From positions 310,001-374,000 of the forward strand of contig NZ_JAPWHW010000001.1 of NCBI RefSeq assembly GCF_028369135.1: DNA of 64,000 bases, in the 5' to 3' direction. How positions within the stretch are numbered: position 1 is the first letter of the stretch; the number at the start of each line of letters is the position of its first letter. Below are positions 18,868 through 27,228 of the stretch, one piece after another. This DNA comes from Roseovarius sp. ZX-A-9. Its GTDB lineage: Bacteria; Pseudomonadota; Alphaproteobacteria; Rhodobacterales; Rhodobacteraceae. Made by a program: the position numbers and the translations under genes. The notes beneath the pieces are model-generated. The model was not told the DNA's origin, did no database searches, and saw nothing but the letters and a program-made list of their open reading frames with translations.

Positions 18868-19533
18868 TCAGAAATCCAGGTCCGCATAATGCGGAGGCGG
18901 CGTGAAACCAGGGATCTGATCCGTCAGGATATTGCGGAAGGCCGGCCGCGACTTGATCTTGGCATACCAGTCCTTGACCACTTCGCTGCGGTTCCAATCC
19001 ACATCCGAGATGTAGTCGAGAGCGCTGAGATGCGAGGCAGCCGCGAAATCGGCCAGCGTCATCACGTCGCCTGCCAGCCAGCGGCGATGATCCAGCAGCC
19101 AGGCCATGTAATCGAGATGGTACTTGATCGCCCGGGCACCGGATTTCACGTTGCCACTGTCGGGAAAGCCCCGGCCCATCACCTTCTTGTTGACCCGCTC
19201 ATAAAGCAGTTTCGACGTGACCTCGTGATGAAACTTGTCATCGAACCAGGCCACCAGACGGCGCACCTCGTAGCGGGCGTCGGTGCCGCGCGGCATCAAC
19301 GGTGGCTCGGGGTATTTTTCCTCGAGATATTCGCAGATCGGCGCGCTTTCAGAGAGCGTCTTGCCGTCGATGCGCAGCACCGGAACCTTGCCCGCCGGGT
19401 TGCGGCGGAGGAACTCGGCGCTTTGTTCCCAATAGCGTTCCTCGACCAGTTCGCATTCAATCCGCTTTTCGGCGAGGCTCAGCCGCACCTTGCGGCAGAA
19501 AGGAGAGAGTGGGACGTGATAGAGTTTGGCCAT
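18868..19533 (-). CDS. Glutathione S-transferase family protein
   Basis: 221-aa cytosolic-type GST. Thioredoxin-fold N-terminal domain begins YHVPLSPFCRKVRLSLAEK and has the cis-Pro/GSH-binding segment GKVPVLRI and SESAPICEYLEEKYP at about 50-75. An all-helical C-terminal domain follows. SPFC at 9-12 may provide a catalytic Ser or Cys. Probably a conjugation or reductive dehalogenation-type activity; the substrate is unknown. Transcribed in the direction of queG, 48 bp upstream of it. Confidence 0.88.
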   Translation of the reverse strand: MAKLYHVPLSPFCRKVRLSLAEKRIECELVEERYWEQSAEFLRRNPAGKVPVLRIDGKTLSESAPICEYLEEKYPEPPLMPRGTDARYEVRRLVAWFDDKFHHEVTSKLLYERVNKKVMGRGFPDSGNVKSGARAIKYHLDYMAWLLDHRRWLAGDVMTLADFAAASHLSALDYISDVDWNRSEVVKDWYAKIKSRPAFRNILTDQIPGFTPPPHYADLDF

Positions 19534-19591
19534 GAGTGGCAGTTACCTTTGACAGATCGCTGCTCTTCCATGCCTGCTCTGGCAGCGATTT

Positions 19592-20326
19592 TCAATCCTC
19601 GAAACAGGCGGCGCGGCCATCGCGGCGGATGGTGGCCGCCCCGTCCATGATCGCGGCCGTGCGTTTGCGCATCCAATTCGTCGGCTTGCTGGCAGAGCGA
19701 CCCTTGGGGTCCGGAAGCACCGCCGCCAGCCGCGCCGCCTGCAGCGCACTCAGCGCCTCGGGGCCAACCCCGAAATAGTGGCGCGCAGCGGCATCGACGC
19801 CAAATATGCCTTCGTCAAACTCCGCGATGTTGAGGTAGACCTCGACAATCCGCCGCTTCGGCCAGATCGATTCGACCAGAGGTGTCATAAGCGCCTCCAG
19901 CGCCTTGCGAACCCAACTGCGGCCGTGCCACAGATAGACGTTCTTGACCGTTTGCTGACTGAGCGTAGAGGCACCGCGCCCGCCGCCTTCTTCGATCACG
20001 CTGCGAATCGCCCCCATATCGAAACCCCAGTGGGTACAGAAATTGGCATCCTCCGCCGCCACCACGGCGCGCGCCATCACCGGTGCAACCTTGTCCAGCG
20101 CCACCCATTCACGGTCCACACCGCCAAGGCGCTGCGCTTCTTGCCGCATGTAGTAGGTCGGGCCGGGCGCGAGATAGCGATGCACCAGTGCCGCGATCCC
20201 TGCCGAGACGACCGCGACCAGCACACACCACAGCACGAAACGCCGCAGCGCCCGCATGATACGCAGCGGCCCGGGCAGGCTTGGCGCCTTGGCGGCAGTT
20301 TTACGGGATCTGGGTTTCTTGGCCAT
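19592..20326 (-). CDS. mtgA: Monofunctional peptidoglycan glycosyltransferase
   Basis: 244-aa GT51-family transglycosylase that polymerises lipid II into glycan strands. One N-terminal membrane helix lies at about 25-50 after a Lys/Arg-rich start. Conserved GT51 motifs are AAEDANFCTHWGFD (catalytic Glu), RGASTLSQQTVKN, and KRRIVEVYLNIAEF. There is no transpeptidase domain, as expected for MtgA. The gene is preceded by an unusual AT-rich intergenic segment described separately. Confidence 0.95.
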   Translation of the reverse strand: MAKKPRSRKTAAKAPSLPGPLRIMRALRRFVLWCVLVAVVSAGIAALVHRYLAPGPTYYMRQEAQRLGGVDREWVALDKVAPVMARAVVAAEDANFCTHWGFDMGAIRSVIEEGGGRGASTLSQQTVKNVYLWHGRSWVRKALEALMTPLVESIWPKRRIVEVYLNIAEFDEGIFGVDAAARHYFGVGPEALSALQAARLAAVLPDPKGRSASKPTNWMRKRTAAIMDGAATIRRDGRAACFED

Positions 20327-20338
20327 ATTGGCTCTTTG

Positions 20339-20585
20339 CTAAAGCCTTTTGTATGTTTTCTGAATTGGAAAGTGCGAAAGCGGCCCACACCTTCCTGATG
20401 TTTCGCGCGTTTTCACGCCCGCGCGCTGAAGCGGCAACGCTTGAGTGTTCAAGTGTCACGCTTCTACGCTACCGCTGATAAGGTATTTGTAGAAAGATGA
20501 AACAAGTAGGCCCCTGCTTTCATCTTTCTTTAAATACCTAAAGCCTTCAACGTCTTTCCTGAATCGCGAAAAGTGCAAAACGCGC
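20339..20585. repeat. Imperfect direct repeat flanking a long inverted repeat
   Basis: Copies at 20339-20384 and 20538-20585 share CTAAAGCCTT, TTTNCTGAAT and a GAAA(A)GTGC(A/G)AAA core, with a divergent middle. They bound about 150 bp that includes the hairpin at 20481-20539. The 278-bp gap between mtgA and the saccharopine dehydrogenase gene contains no convincing gene. I cannot assign the unit to a known element. Confidence 0.4.
20481..20539. repeat. Long inverted repeat (59 bp hairpin)
   Basis: Left arm 20481-20502 and right arm 20518-20539 pair at 20 of 22 positions (AGGTATTT, two mismatches, AGAAAGATGAAA), with a 15-nt loop that can itself pair further. It is AT-rich compared with its surroundings. 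It lies downstream of the minus-strand gene ending at 20605, so it may act as a terminator, but there is no T run. A small mobile or RNA element is the alternative. Confidence 0.65.
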
Positions 20586-20604
20586 TAATGAAAGACATGC
20601 CGCA

Positions 20605-21753
20605 TCAGTCTGCCTTGAGGTGATCCACAACGGTGAGGTGCTGTGCCAGTTTATCGATCTCTCCAAGATAGCGATCCACCAGGGCCAGATCGGTGGGCGC
20701 GGCGCTGACGCCCGGGGCGATCTCGCCGTTCGCCACGGACGTGATGGCAAGTGAGACAGGAATCGACACCAGCCGGGCCATCGCCGTGCCACGCGCATCC
20801 CCCCAGGCGTCCATCACGAAGGTCTTGTGCCAGACCGGCTCGCCATCACGTTCAGCCTTGAGCGCGACACAGAGCACGACGCGGTCCGGCTCGCCTTCGG
20901 CATAGGCATTTTCGCCCCAGAACGTATCGGACATCTCCTTGAGCCGGGCCTCGCCTGCGGGGCCTTCGAGGGTTTCGATCTCGGCAAAGACATCCTTCCA
21001 CGCCTCGGCCCAGCCATTCAGACGCAATGTGCCGCGCACGAATTCCTTTACCCGCCAATCCGGAGAGAATTCGTACTGCTCGATGAAAGGCAGGCTGTCG
21101 CGGTTGGGGTAGACCTCGAACGTCTCTGGCGTGGCCAGCGGGGCGGTGTAACTGCTGATCGCATCCCAGGGACGGGCGACATTACGCTCGGCGTGATCCT
21201 GAATGGAACGCGAAGGCGAGCGCAGCGCCTTGAGCACGCCCAGCGGTGACCAGCTGAACTTGTAGCGAAACGGGTTCGGGTGTTTCGGAATGCCGCCGCA
21301 ATACGAGGTGAACGACAGGTCGTTGCGTGGGTCGCATGCAGCGCTGTCACGGTAATCGGCGATCAGGGCATGGGCCATCAGGTGGTCGATGCCGGGATCA
21401 AGCCCAACCTCGTTTACCGCGCAGACGCCCGCCGCCTCGGCCTGGGCATGCAGGCTGCGCATTTCGGGAGAGATATACGAAGAACTGACAAAATGCGCGC
21501 CCTTGGAGATGCACATCTCGGCCAATGGTACGTGCCAGTCGCCAGGCAGCATGCTGACCACGATATCGCCGGGTTGCACTTCGGCCGTCAGCACGTCGAT
21601 GTCGAAGGTCTGGATGCGCTGGGTCAGATCACCCACCGCTTCTTCGGCCTTCTGAGCGGTCCGGTTCCAGACGCTGACCTCGTGGCCCGCCTGAATCAGT
21701 CGCCGCAGACCGGGAATGGCCGAAAGGCCCGTACCGCACCAGTGGATTGTCAT
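20605..21753 (-). CDS. Saccharopine dehydrogenase-family protein (glutamate-forming, LYS9-like)
   Basis: 382-aa protein with an N-terminal Rossmann domain (HWCGTGLSAIPGLRRLI) and the central saccharopine-dehydrogenase fold (NEVGLDPGIDHLMAH, CGGIPKHPNPFRYKFSWSP). These are hallmarks of enzymes splitting saccharopine to glutamate and 2-aminoadipate semialdehyde. Only one base separates it from the next upstream gene, a LYS1-like dehydrogenase. Together they would form the two-step saccharopine route for lysine breakdown. The usual fused LKR/SDH is split here. Carboxynorspermidine dehydrogenase is a related alternative. Confidence 0.85.
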   Translation of the reverse strand: MTIHWCGTGLSAIPGLRRLIQAGHEVSVWNRTAQKAEEAVGDLTQRIQTFDIDVLTAEVQPGDIVVSMLPGDWHVPLAEMCISKGAHFVSSSYISPEMRSLHAQAEAAGVCAVNEVGLDPGIDHLMAHALIADYRDSAACDPRNDLSFTSYCGGIPKHPNPFRYKFSWSPLGVLKALRSPSRSIQDHAERNVARPWDAISSYTAPLATPETFEVYPNRDSLPFIEQYEFSPDWRVKEFVRGTLRLNGWAEAWKDVFAEIETLEGPAGEARLKEMSDTFWGENAYAEGEPDRVVLCVALKAERDGEPVWHKTFVMDAWGDARGTAMARLVSIPVSLAITSVANGEIAPGVSAAPTDLALVDRYLGEIDKLAQHLTVVDHLKAD

Positions 21754-21754
21754 G

Positions 21755-22804
21755 TCAGAGGCCTTTCATTGCGTCAGTGAATGTAATTTTTGCCCGTTGC
21801 CAAACGCCAGCATCCAGGTTGCCCAGTGTTTTCAGCGAGGGCAAGAGTTGCGCTGCATAGTCCATCGAAGACTCCACCGGCAAGAGCGATGGCAGGTTGT
21901 CGATCGCCATCACGTCCATCGGCGGGCTGGCATGCACACGCAGTGCAGGCGCGGCCCAATCGGTGGCTTCGGCATAGATCGGAACCGGGTTGTAGTCACT
22001 GTCAGGGTCGCAGGCGACATCGCCGACGACACTCAGGCGGCGCGGTGCGTCCAGCGCCGATTGCGGCACAAAGACCGGCGTTCCCGGCCGCGCAAAAATA
22101 CAGTTGAGAAAAATGTCATGGCCCAGGATCTCCGGGAAGGGGCCGCCGCTTGCGGTTTCTGCCATATCCCAGCGGGTCGGATTGACCCCCATCGCCGTAC
22201 ACAGATCCGCCGCACCGGCACCAACGCGGCCCAGCGCGCCGATGATGATGGCCGAGGGTGGGCTGCGCCCGTCCAGATCGCGCGCCAGATCAGCCAGCAG
22301 CGCGTGTTTGCCCGAATAGGTGGCAACCGGCGGGCAGATCCCGCCTGATTGCTGCGCCGCCCAACTCTTGAACGCCAATGCGGCCCCTGCATAGCCAGCC
22401 CAATAGCCAAAGGCAGCGACGCGGCGACCGTCCGTATCGACGAGGTATTCCAGATCGTAAAGCGTACCGCCGCCAGTTCGGAAGCGTTCCAGGAGGGCGC
22501 GGCCTGAGTGCTGCCCTTTGAAGGCATGGCCAAACATGATGTGGCGGTGCGGCAGCGGCGTGCCGTCATCGGGCAGTTCCTTGAGGCCGAAGATGATCGC
22601 ATCCTGCGGCGCATCGGGCCAACTGTTTTCGGGTGCAATGGTGCAACCGGCCCTCTCATATCCCTCCAGCGGGATCGCGCGCACGCTGCTCTGCTCCACG
22701 GTCACGTCGATGCCCGCAGCGCGCAGGTCTGCGGCACCTTCGGGCGTCAAGCCGACGCGTTCCTCGAATGGGCGCTGTTCGGCCCGGACCCAGAGATGTG
22801 TCAT
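21755..22804 (-). CDS. Saccharopine dehydrogenase, lysine-side (LYS1/LKR-like)
   Basis: 349-aa AlaDH/PNT-fold enzyme. RPFEERVGLTPEGAADL at the N-terminus, FGHAFKGQ and AAFGYWAGYAGAALAF are diagnostic of lysine:2-oxoglutarate-linked saccharopine dehydrogenases. Start at 22804 has GAAGGAG immediately upstream; an in-frame ATG at 22876 would extend into the preceding GST gene. Expected reaction: lysine plus 2-oxoglutarate to or from saccharopine. In bacteria without fungal AAA lysine biosynthesis this is normally catabolic. An aminoadipate-semialdehyde dehydrogenase is not adjacent. Confidence 0.87.
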   Translation of the reverse strand: MTHLWVRAEQRPFEERVGLTPEGAADLRAAGIDVTVEQSSVRAIPLEGYERAGCTIAPENSWPDAPQDAIIFGLKELPDDGTPLPHRHIMFGHAFKGQHSGRALLERFRTGGGTLYDLEYLVDTDGRRVAAFGYWAGYAGAALAFKSWAAQQSGGICPPVATYSGKHALLADLARDLDGRSPPSAIIIGALGRVGAGAADLCTAMGVNPTRWDMAETASGGPFPEILGHDIFLNCIFARPGTPVFVPQSALDAPRRLSVVGDVACDPDSDYNPVPIYAEATDWAAPALRVHASPPMDVMAIDNLPSLLPVESSMDYAAQLLPSLKTLGNLDAGVWQRAKITFTDAMKGL

Positions 22805-22815
22805 ATGTGGCTCCT

Positions 22816-23430
22816 TCAGAGCATGCCTGCGGCACTTACGGTTCTGACCGACGCCCGCTCTTCCATTGCGGCGCAAAACGCGCGGATTTTGGGGAAAGCG
22901 CCGAGATCGACGCCATCACCCTCAAGCCAGGAGCAGACGACAAAGAGGTAAGGATCGGCGATGCTTATTGTGGCGCCATTCACCAGCGGGCCACGCAGGC
23001 AGTGATCCTCGACATATTGCGCGGAGGCGGTCATCGTCTCGGGCACTTTGGCGGTCATGTCGGCGAGGCTGGCGGCCTCGTTCGCCCAACGGTGGCCGCG
23101 CATCTTGTGCGCGTGGTTGGGATGCATGGTGCTGGCGAGGTAGTACATAACCGCGCGCACATGCGCGGCGTCCAGCGTGGCCTCGGGCATCAGGCCCGCC
23201 TCCGGCGCGACCGTGGCGATATATTCCAGGATTGCGCCGGTTTCGGTCAGCAACGTGCCGTCAATATCCAGCACCGGAACGCGACCCTTTGGATTGATCG
23301 CGAGATAGGCCGGCCTGGTCTGTTCACCGGCCGCGAAATCCACGGCGCGCGAGGTGAATTCCAGGCCCGCTTCATGCAGTGCAATGGCAGAAGCGATCGA
23401 GATTGTACCCGGTGCGTAGTAGAGTTTCAT
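22816..23430 (-). CDS. Glutathione S-transferase family protein
   Basis: 204-aa GST of the beta/theta-like group. Starts LYYAPGTISIASAIALHEAGL (Ser about residue 10 as the likely GSH-activating residue), with GRVPVLDIDG and LTETGAILEYIA forming the GSH site. I use ATG 23430; a TTG codon at 23433 is in frame. It lies 11 bp upstream of the saccharopine dehydrogenase pair in the same direction and is probably co-transcribed. Confidence 0.88.
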   Translation of the reverse strand: MKLYYAPGTISIASAIALHEAGLEFTSRAVDFAAGEQTRPAYLAINPKGRVPVLDIDGTLLTETGAILEYIATVAPEAGLMPEATLDAAHVRAVMYYLASTMHPNHAHKMRGHRWANEAASLADMTAKVPETMTASAQYVEDHCLRGPLVNGATISIADPYLFVVCSWLEGDGVDLGAFPKIRAFCAAMEERASVRTVSAAGML

Positions 23431-23447
23431 CAAGGTGGCCTTTCGGG

Positions 23448-24098
23448 TCAGATGAATGTGCGCGCGTGGGCGCGGTCCGGCGTATCGAGATGCGGCGTGG
23501 CATTGAACGTCGCGAGCATGAGCTGATCATGCACATAGCTGAGCCGGTGCAGAGAGCTGTTCATGGTCTGCAACATGACCCGCGCCATGCCCGCGTTGTC
23601 CAGCGCCAGAACGTGTCGCAGAACCATGCCGATCACGCCACCCGAAGTGACCACCAGAACGCGGCCATGTTGGTGGCACAACTCATCGACAAGGCCGGTC
23701 ACGCGGGCATGAAACCCTGCAAATGTCTCTGGCACGGCCTCCAGCTTGTCATCAGCCCAATGGTCGATCACTTCTGGCAGGTGACGGGCGAATTCGGCGG
23801 CAGAGGTGGGCGCGGGAATGCCGTATTGCTGCTGCATCGCATTAGCGAGATCGAAGTAGGTCAGTTCGTTCAGGCGGGCATCCTGCACATGCGGCGTATA
23901 GCCCATTGCGCGGGCGGTGCCGACCTGCCGGTGCAGCGTGCCGGTGATCACGTGGTCAAAATGGGGATCGGTGCCGATCAGGTGCTGCCCCAGCCATTCG
24001 GCCTGCATCCGGCCCAGATCGGACAACCGGTCGTATCCGGCCTCGTCGGTGGCTGCGCTGTTGGCCTGCCCGTGCCGCACCAGAACGATCTCTGCCAA
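23448..24098 (-). CDS. Histidine phosphatase family protein
   Basis: 216-aa phosphoglycerate-mutase-like protein. The phosphohistidine motif is LVRHGQAN at residues 6-13 and the partner Glu/His region with VVTSGGVIGMVLRH is at about 150-165. This covers acid phosphatases, sugar-phosphate phosphatases and SixA-like proteins; the substrate is not predictable. The stop is 17 bp from the GST start, so it may head the GST/saccharopine operon. Confidence 0.88.
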   Translation of the reverse strand: MAEIVLVRHGQANSAATDEAGYDRLSDLGRMQAEWLGQHLIGTDPHFDHVITGTLHRQVGTARAMGYTPHVQDARLNELTYFDLANAMQQQYGIPAPTSAAEFARHLPEVIDHWADDKLEAVPETFAGFHARVTGLVDELCHQHGRVLVVTSGGVIGMVLRHVLALDNAGMARVMLQTMNSSLHRLSYVHDQLMLATFNATPHLDTPDRAHARTFI

Positions 24099-24231
24099 TG
24101 CCTTGCTCTCCGTTCCACTGCAATCGCCGGCAAAGTAGCGAAGCCGCGTGGGAGGTTAAAGGCAGAGGTTGAAATAATTCGACGGGTATCCCCGACCGGG
24201 TTCCGCCCACCCCGACGCGCGTGAACGCGGA

Positions 24232-24261
24232 GCGCCGACGGCGCCCCGGCTCGATTTTTTT
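24232..24261 (+). terminator. GC hairpin followed by seven T residues in an intergenic region
   Basis: GCGCC (24232-24236), a 3-nt loop and GGCGC (24240-24244), extendable by two G:C pairs across one mismatch, are followed 10 nt later by a T7 run (24255-24261). No + strand gene precedes it within 8 kb, so it could be the 3' end of a small RNA, or an attenuator in the leader of the formate dehydrogenase mRNA. The rest of 24099-24375 shows no gene. Confidence 0.35.
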
Positions 24262-24375
24262 GCCACGACGGTCTGACTCATGGCGCAAAGCCGCAGACAG
24301 GTGTCGGGATTGGCGGCCTTTCGAATTGTCAGGCATGGTCTAATCCGAAGTAACATCTACGGGAGAGGCGCGCGC

Positions 24376-27138
24376 ATGTCCGATACCATCCGATTCACGC
24401 TCGACGGCAAAGAGGTCGAAGCGGCGGCAGGTCTGACCATCTGGGAGGTCGCCAATGGTCGCGGTCTGGTAATTCCGCATCTGTGCCACAAGCCCGCCCC
24501 GGGGTATCGCCCCGACGGCAATTGCCGTGCCTGCATGGTCGAGATCGAGGGCGAGCGTGTGCTGGCCGCGTCGTGCATCCGCGAACCCGTCGAAGGCATG
24601 GTGGTGAAGACCGACAGCGCCCGCGCAACCGCCGCGCGCAAGATGGTTATGGAAATGCTCGTCGCCGATCAGCCGGAGCAGGAATTCGCCCACGACAAAT
24701 CCAGCCACTTGTGGGACATGGCCGCGCTGAACGGCATCGACAGCAGCCGCTTTCCCAAACTGGAAGAGGGGCGCATCCCGCTGCTGGACGACAGCCATGT
24801 AGCGATGTCCGTGAACCTTGATGCCTGCATTCAGTGCGGTCTGTGCGTGCGCGCCTGCCGCGAGGTTCAGGTCAATGATGTGATCGGCATGGCCGGGCGT
24901 GGGCATGACGCCTATCCGACCTTCGATTTTGCCGATCCGATGGGCGACAGCACCTGCGTGGCCTGCGGCGAATGTGTGCAGGCCTGCCCCACCGGCGCGC
25001 TGATGCCCGCCTCTGTCGTCGATGAACAACAGGTCGGTGACAGCGCTGACTACGACAGCGAGGTCGAGAGTGTCTGCCCGTTCTGCGGTGTTGGCTGCCA
25101 GATCTCGGTCAAGGTCAAGGACGGCCGCATAAAGTATGTCGAGGGGATCAACGGCCCCGCGAACGAAGGCCGCCTCTGCGTCAAGGGGCGCTTTGGCTTT
25201 GACTATATCCACCACCCGCATCGCCTGACCAAGCCGCTGATCCGGCGCGACGACGCACCTGCGAAGGCGCTGAACGTCAACCCCGACAACTGGCAGGAGT
25301 TTTTCCGCGAGGCAACTTGGGAAGAGGCGCTCGACTTTGCCGCCGATGGCCTGAAGGGGCGCGGTCGCGAGGTTGCGGGCTTTGGCAGTGCCAAATGCAC
25401 AAACGAAGAGGCGTATCTCTTTCAGAAATTCATCCGGCAGGGCTTTGGCCACAACAACGTCGATCACTGCACGCGTCTGTGCCACGCGTCCTCGGTCTTT
25501 GCCTTGGTCGAAAACGTCGGATCAGGCGGCGTGACGGCAACGTTCAATGAAATCGAAAATGCCGATGTGGCCATCATCATCGGCGCCAACCCGATCGAGA
25601 ACCACCCGGTCGCCGCGACTTTTTTCAAACAGTTCACCAAGCGCGGCGGAAAGCTCATCGTGATGGATCCACGCGGCGTTGGCATGCGTCGGTTTGCAAC
25701 TCATATGCTGCAATTCCGGCCCGGCGCAGATGTCAGCATGTTGAACGCGATCATGCACACGATCGTCGAGGAAGGTCTGTACGACCAGCAATATATTGAC
25801 GCCTACACAGAGAACTGGGAGGCCGAGAAGGCCCACCTGAAGGATTTCAGCCCAGAGAAGATGGAAGGTATCTGCGGCATCCCAGCCGAGACACTGCGCG
25901 AAGTGGCACGAGAGTTTGCCACAGCCAAAGCCGGCATGATCTTTTGGGGGATGGGCGTCAGCCAGCACATCCACGGCACCGACAACTCGCGCTGCCTGAT
26001 CTCGCTGGCATTGATGTGCGGCCATGTCGGGCGCCCCGGCACCGGTCTGCATCCGCTGCGCGGCCAGAACAACGTTCAAGGTGCCAGCGACGCGGGCCTG
26101 ATGCCGATGTTCCTGCCCGACTACCAGACCGTGACCGATGACAACGTTCGCGCGGCCTTTACCGGGGTGTGGGGATCAGATGACTTCAGCGCTGAAAAGG
26201 GCCTGACCGTCACCGAGATCATGGATGCGGTCCATGATGGGGATATCAAGGCGATGTATATCCTCGGCGAAAACCCGGCCATGTCCGACCCCGATGTGGA
26301 GCATGCCCGTGACGCGCTGGCCAAGCTCGACCATCTGGTGGTGCAGGACATCTTTATCACCGAAACGGCCAACTATGCCGATGTGATCCTGCCCGCCTCC
26401 ACGCTCTTCGAAAAATCCGGGACCGTCTCGAACACCAACCGGCAGGTGCAAATGGTGCGCCCCGCCGTGCCGCTGCCGGGCGAGGCGCGCGAAGACTGGT
26501 GGATCGAGGTCGAACTGGCCAAACGCTGCGGTCTGGATTGGCGTTATACGCACCCGTCCGAGGTCTTTGCCGAAATGACGATCAACATGCGGTCGCTCGA
26601 TAACATCACATGGGAGCGACTGGAGAAAACCGCCGTGACCTATCCCAGCCTCAGCCCCGAAGATCCCGGGCAAGCGGTGGTGTTCGGCGACGGCTTCCCG
26701 CGCCCCGAGGGCCGCGCGCGCTTCACGCCCGCAAACGTGATCGCACCGGACGACACGCCGGACGCCGAATACCCGATGATCCTGACCACGGGGCGGCAGC
26801 TGGAACATTGGCACACCGGGTCGATGACCCGCCGGGCCAGCGTTCTGGACGCGGTAGAGCCAGAGGCGAACTGTTCGATGCATCCCGGCACATTGCGCCA
26901 GTTGGGGGTGGAGCCGGGCGGCATGGTACGGCTGACGACCAAGCGTGGCTCGATTACCGTCATGGCCCGCGCTGACCGGACGGTTTCGCCAGACATGGTC
27001 TTCCTGCCTTTTGCCTATGTCGAGGCAGCGGCCAACATTCTGACCAACCCGGCCATCGACCCCTATGGCAAGATCCCCGAGTTCAAGTTTTCGGCGGTGA
27101 AGGTCGAAAAGGCCGATGCGAAGGTGGCCGCAGAATAA
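24376..27138 (+). CDS. fdhA: Formate dehydrogenase alpha subunit (Mo/W-bisMGD)
   Basis: 920-aa cytoplasmic molybdopterin oxidoreductase oxidising formate to CO2. Domain order: 2Fe-2S domain with Cys37, 50, 53 and 67; two 4Fe-4S motifs CIQCGLCVRAC (151-161) and CVACGECVQAC (194-204); the MGD-domain cluster CPFCGVGC (234-241); and the catalytic Cys369-His370 in DHCTRLCHASS, with Cys rather than selenocysteine (codon TGC). The C-terminal dinucleotide-binding domain is complete. GGGAGAGG precedes the ATG at 24376; an upstream ATG at 24280 has no ribosome site. No fdsB/fdsG/fdsD partner is adjacent, so the electron acceptor partner is encoded elsewhere or the enzyme works alone. Confidence 0.93.
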   Translation: MSDTIRFTLDGKEVEAAAGLTIWEVANGRGLVIPHLCHKPAPGYRPDGNCRACMVEIEGERVLAASCIREPVEGMVVKTDSARATAARKMVMEMLVADQPEQEFAHDKSSHLWDMAALNGIDSSRFPKLEEGRIPLLDDSHVAMSVNLDACIQCGLCVRACREVQVNDVIGMAGRGHDAYPTFDFADPMGDSTCVACGECVQACPTGALMPASVVDEQQVGDSADYDSEVESVCPFCGVGCQISVKVKDGRIKYVEGINGPANEGRLCVKGRFGFDYIHHPHRLTKPLIRRDDAPAKALNVNPDNWQEFFREATWEEALDFAADGLKGRGREVAGFGSAKCTNEEAYLFQKFIRQGFGHNNVDHCTRLCHASSVFALVENVGSGGVTATFNEIENADVAIIIGANPIENHPVAATFFKQFTKRGGKLIVMDPRGVGMRRFATHMLQFRPGADVSMLNAIMHTIVEEGLYDQQYIDAYTENWEAEKAHLKDFSPEKMEGICGIPAETLREVAREFATAKAGMIFWGMGVSQHIHGTDNSRCLISLALMCGHVGRPGTGLHPLRGQNNVQGASDAGLMPMFLPDYQTVTDDNVRAAFTGVWGSDDFSAEKGLTVTEIMDAVHDGDIKAMYILGENPAMSDPDVEHARDALAKLDHLVVQDIFITETANYADVILPASTLFEKSGTVSNTNRQVQMVRPAVPLPGEAREDWWIEVELAKRCGLDWRYTHPSEVFAEMTINMRSLDNITWERLEKTAVTYPSLSPEDPGQAVVFGDGFPRPEGRARFTPANVIAPDDTPDAEYPMILTTGRQLEHWHTGSMTRRASVLDAVEPEANCSMHPGTLRQLGVEPGGMVRLTTKRGSITVMARADRTVSPDMVFLPFAYVEAAANILTNPAIDPYGKIPEFKFSAVKVEKADAKVAAE

Positions 27139-27173
27139 CGCCGCCAATCCGCAGCCCCTGCGCCTGATACGAA

Positions 27174-27205
27174 AAACCCCCGGAGATTTGCGTCTCCGGG
27201 GGTTT
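27174..27205. terminator. Bidirectional intrinsic terminator
   Basis: A perfect 13-bp stem, AAACCCCCGGAGA (27174-27186) and TCTCCGGGGGTTT (27193-27205), with a 6-nt loop. A and T tracts flank the GC stem on both sides. It sits between the convergent fdhA and OmpA-family stops and serves both. Confidence 0.9.
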
Positions 27206-27228
27206 CTGCGTCATTCAGGCAGGTATTG

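Noticed and set aside
20481-20539. Rrf2-type operator (contains GGTATT and AATACC)
   Set aside because: The spacing of the half-sites is over 40 bp, unlike the 3-bp spacer of the true pair.
25471-25490. Selenocysteine in formate dehydrogenase
   Set aside because: The active-site codon is TGC (Cys) and no in-frame TGA is present.
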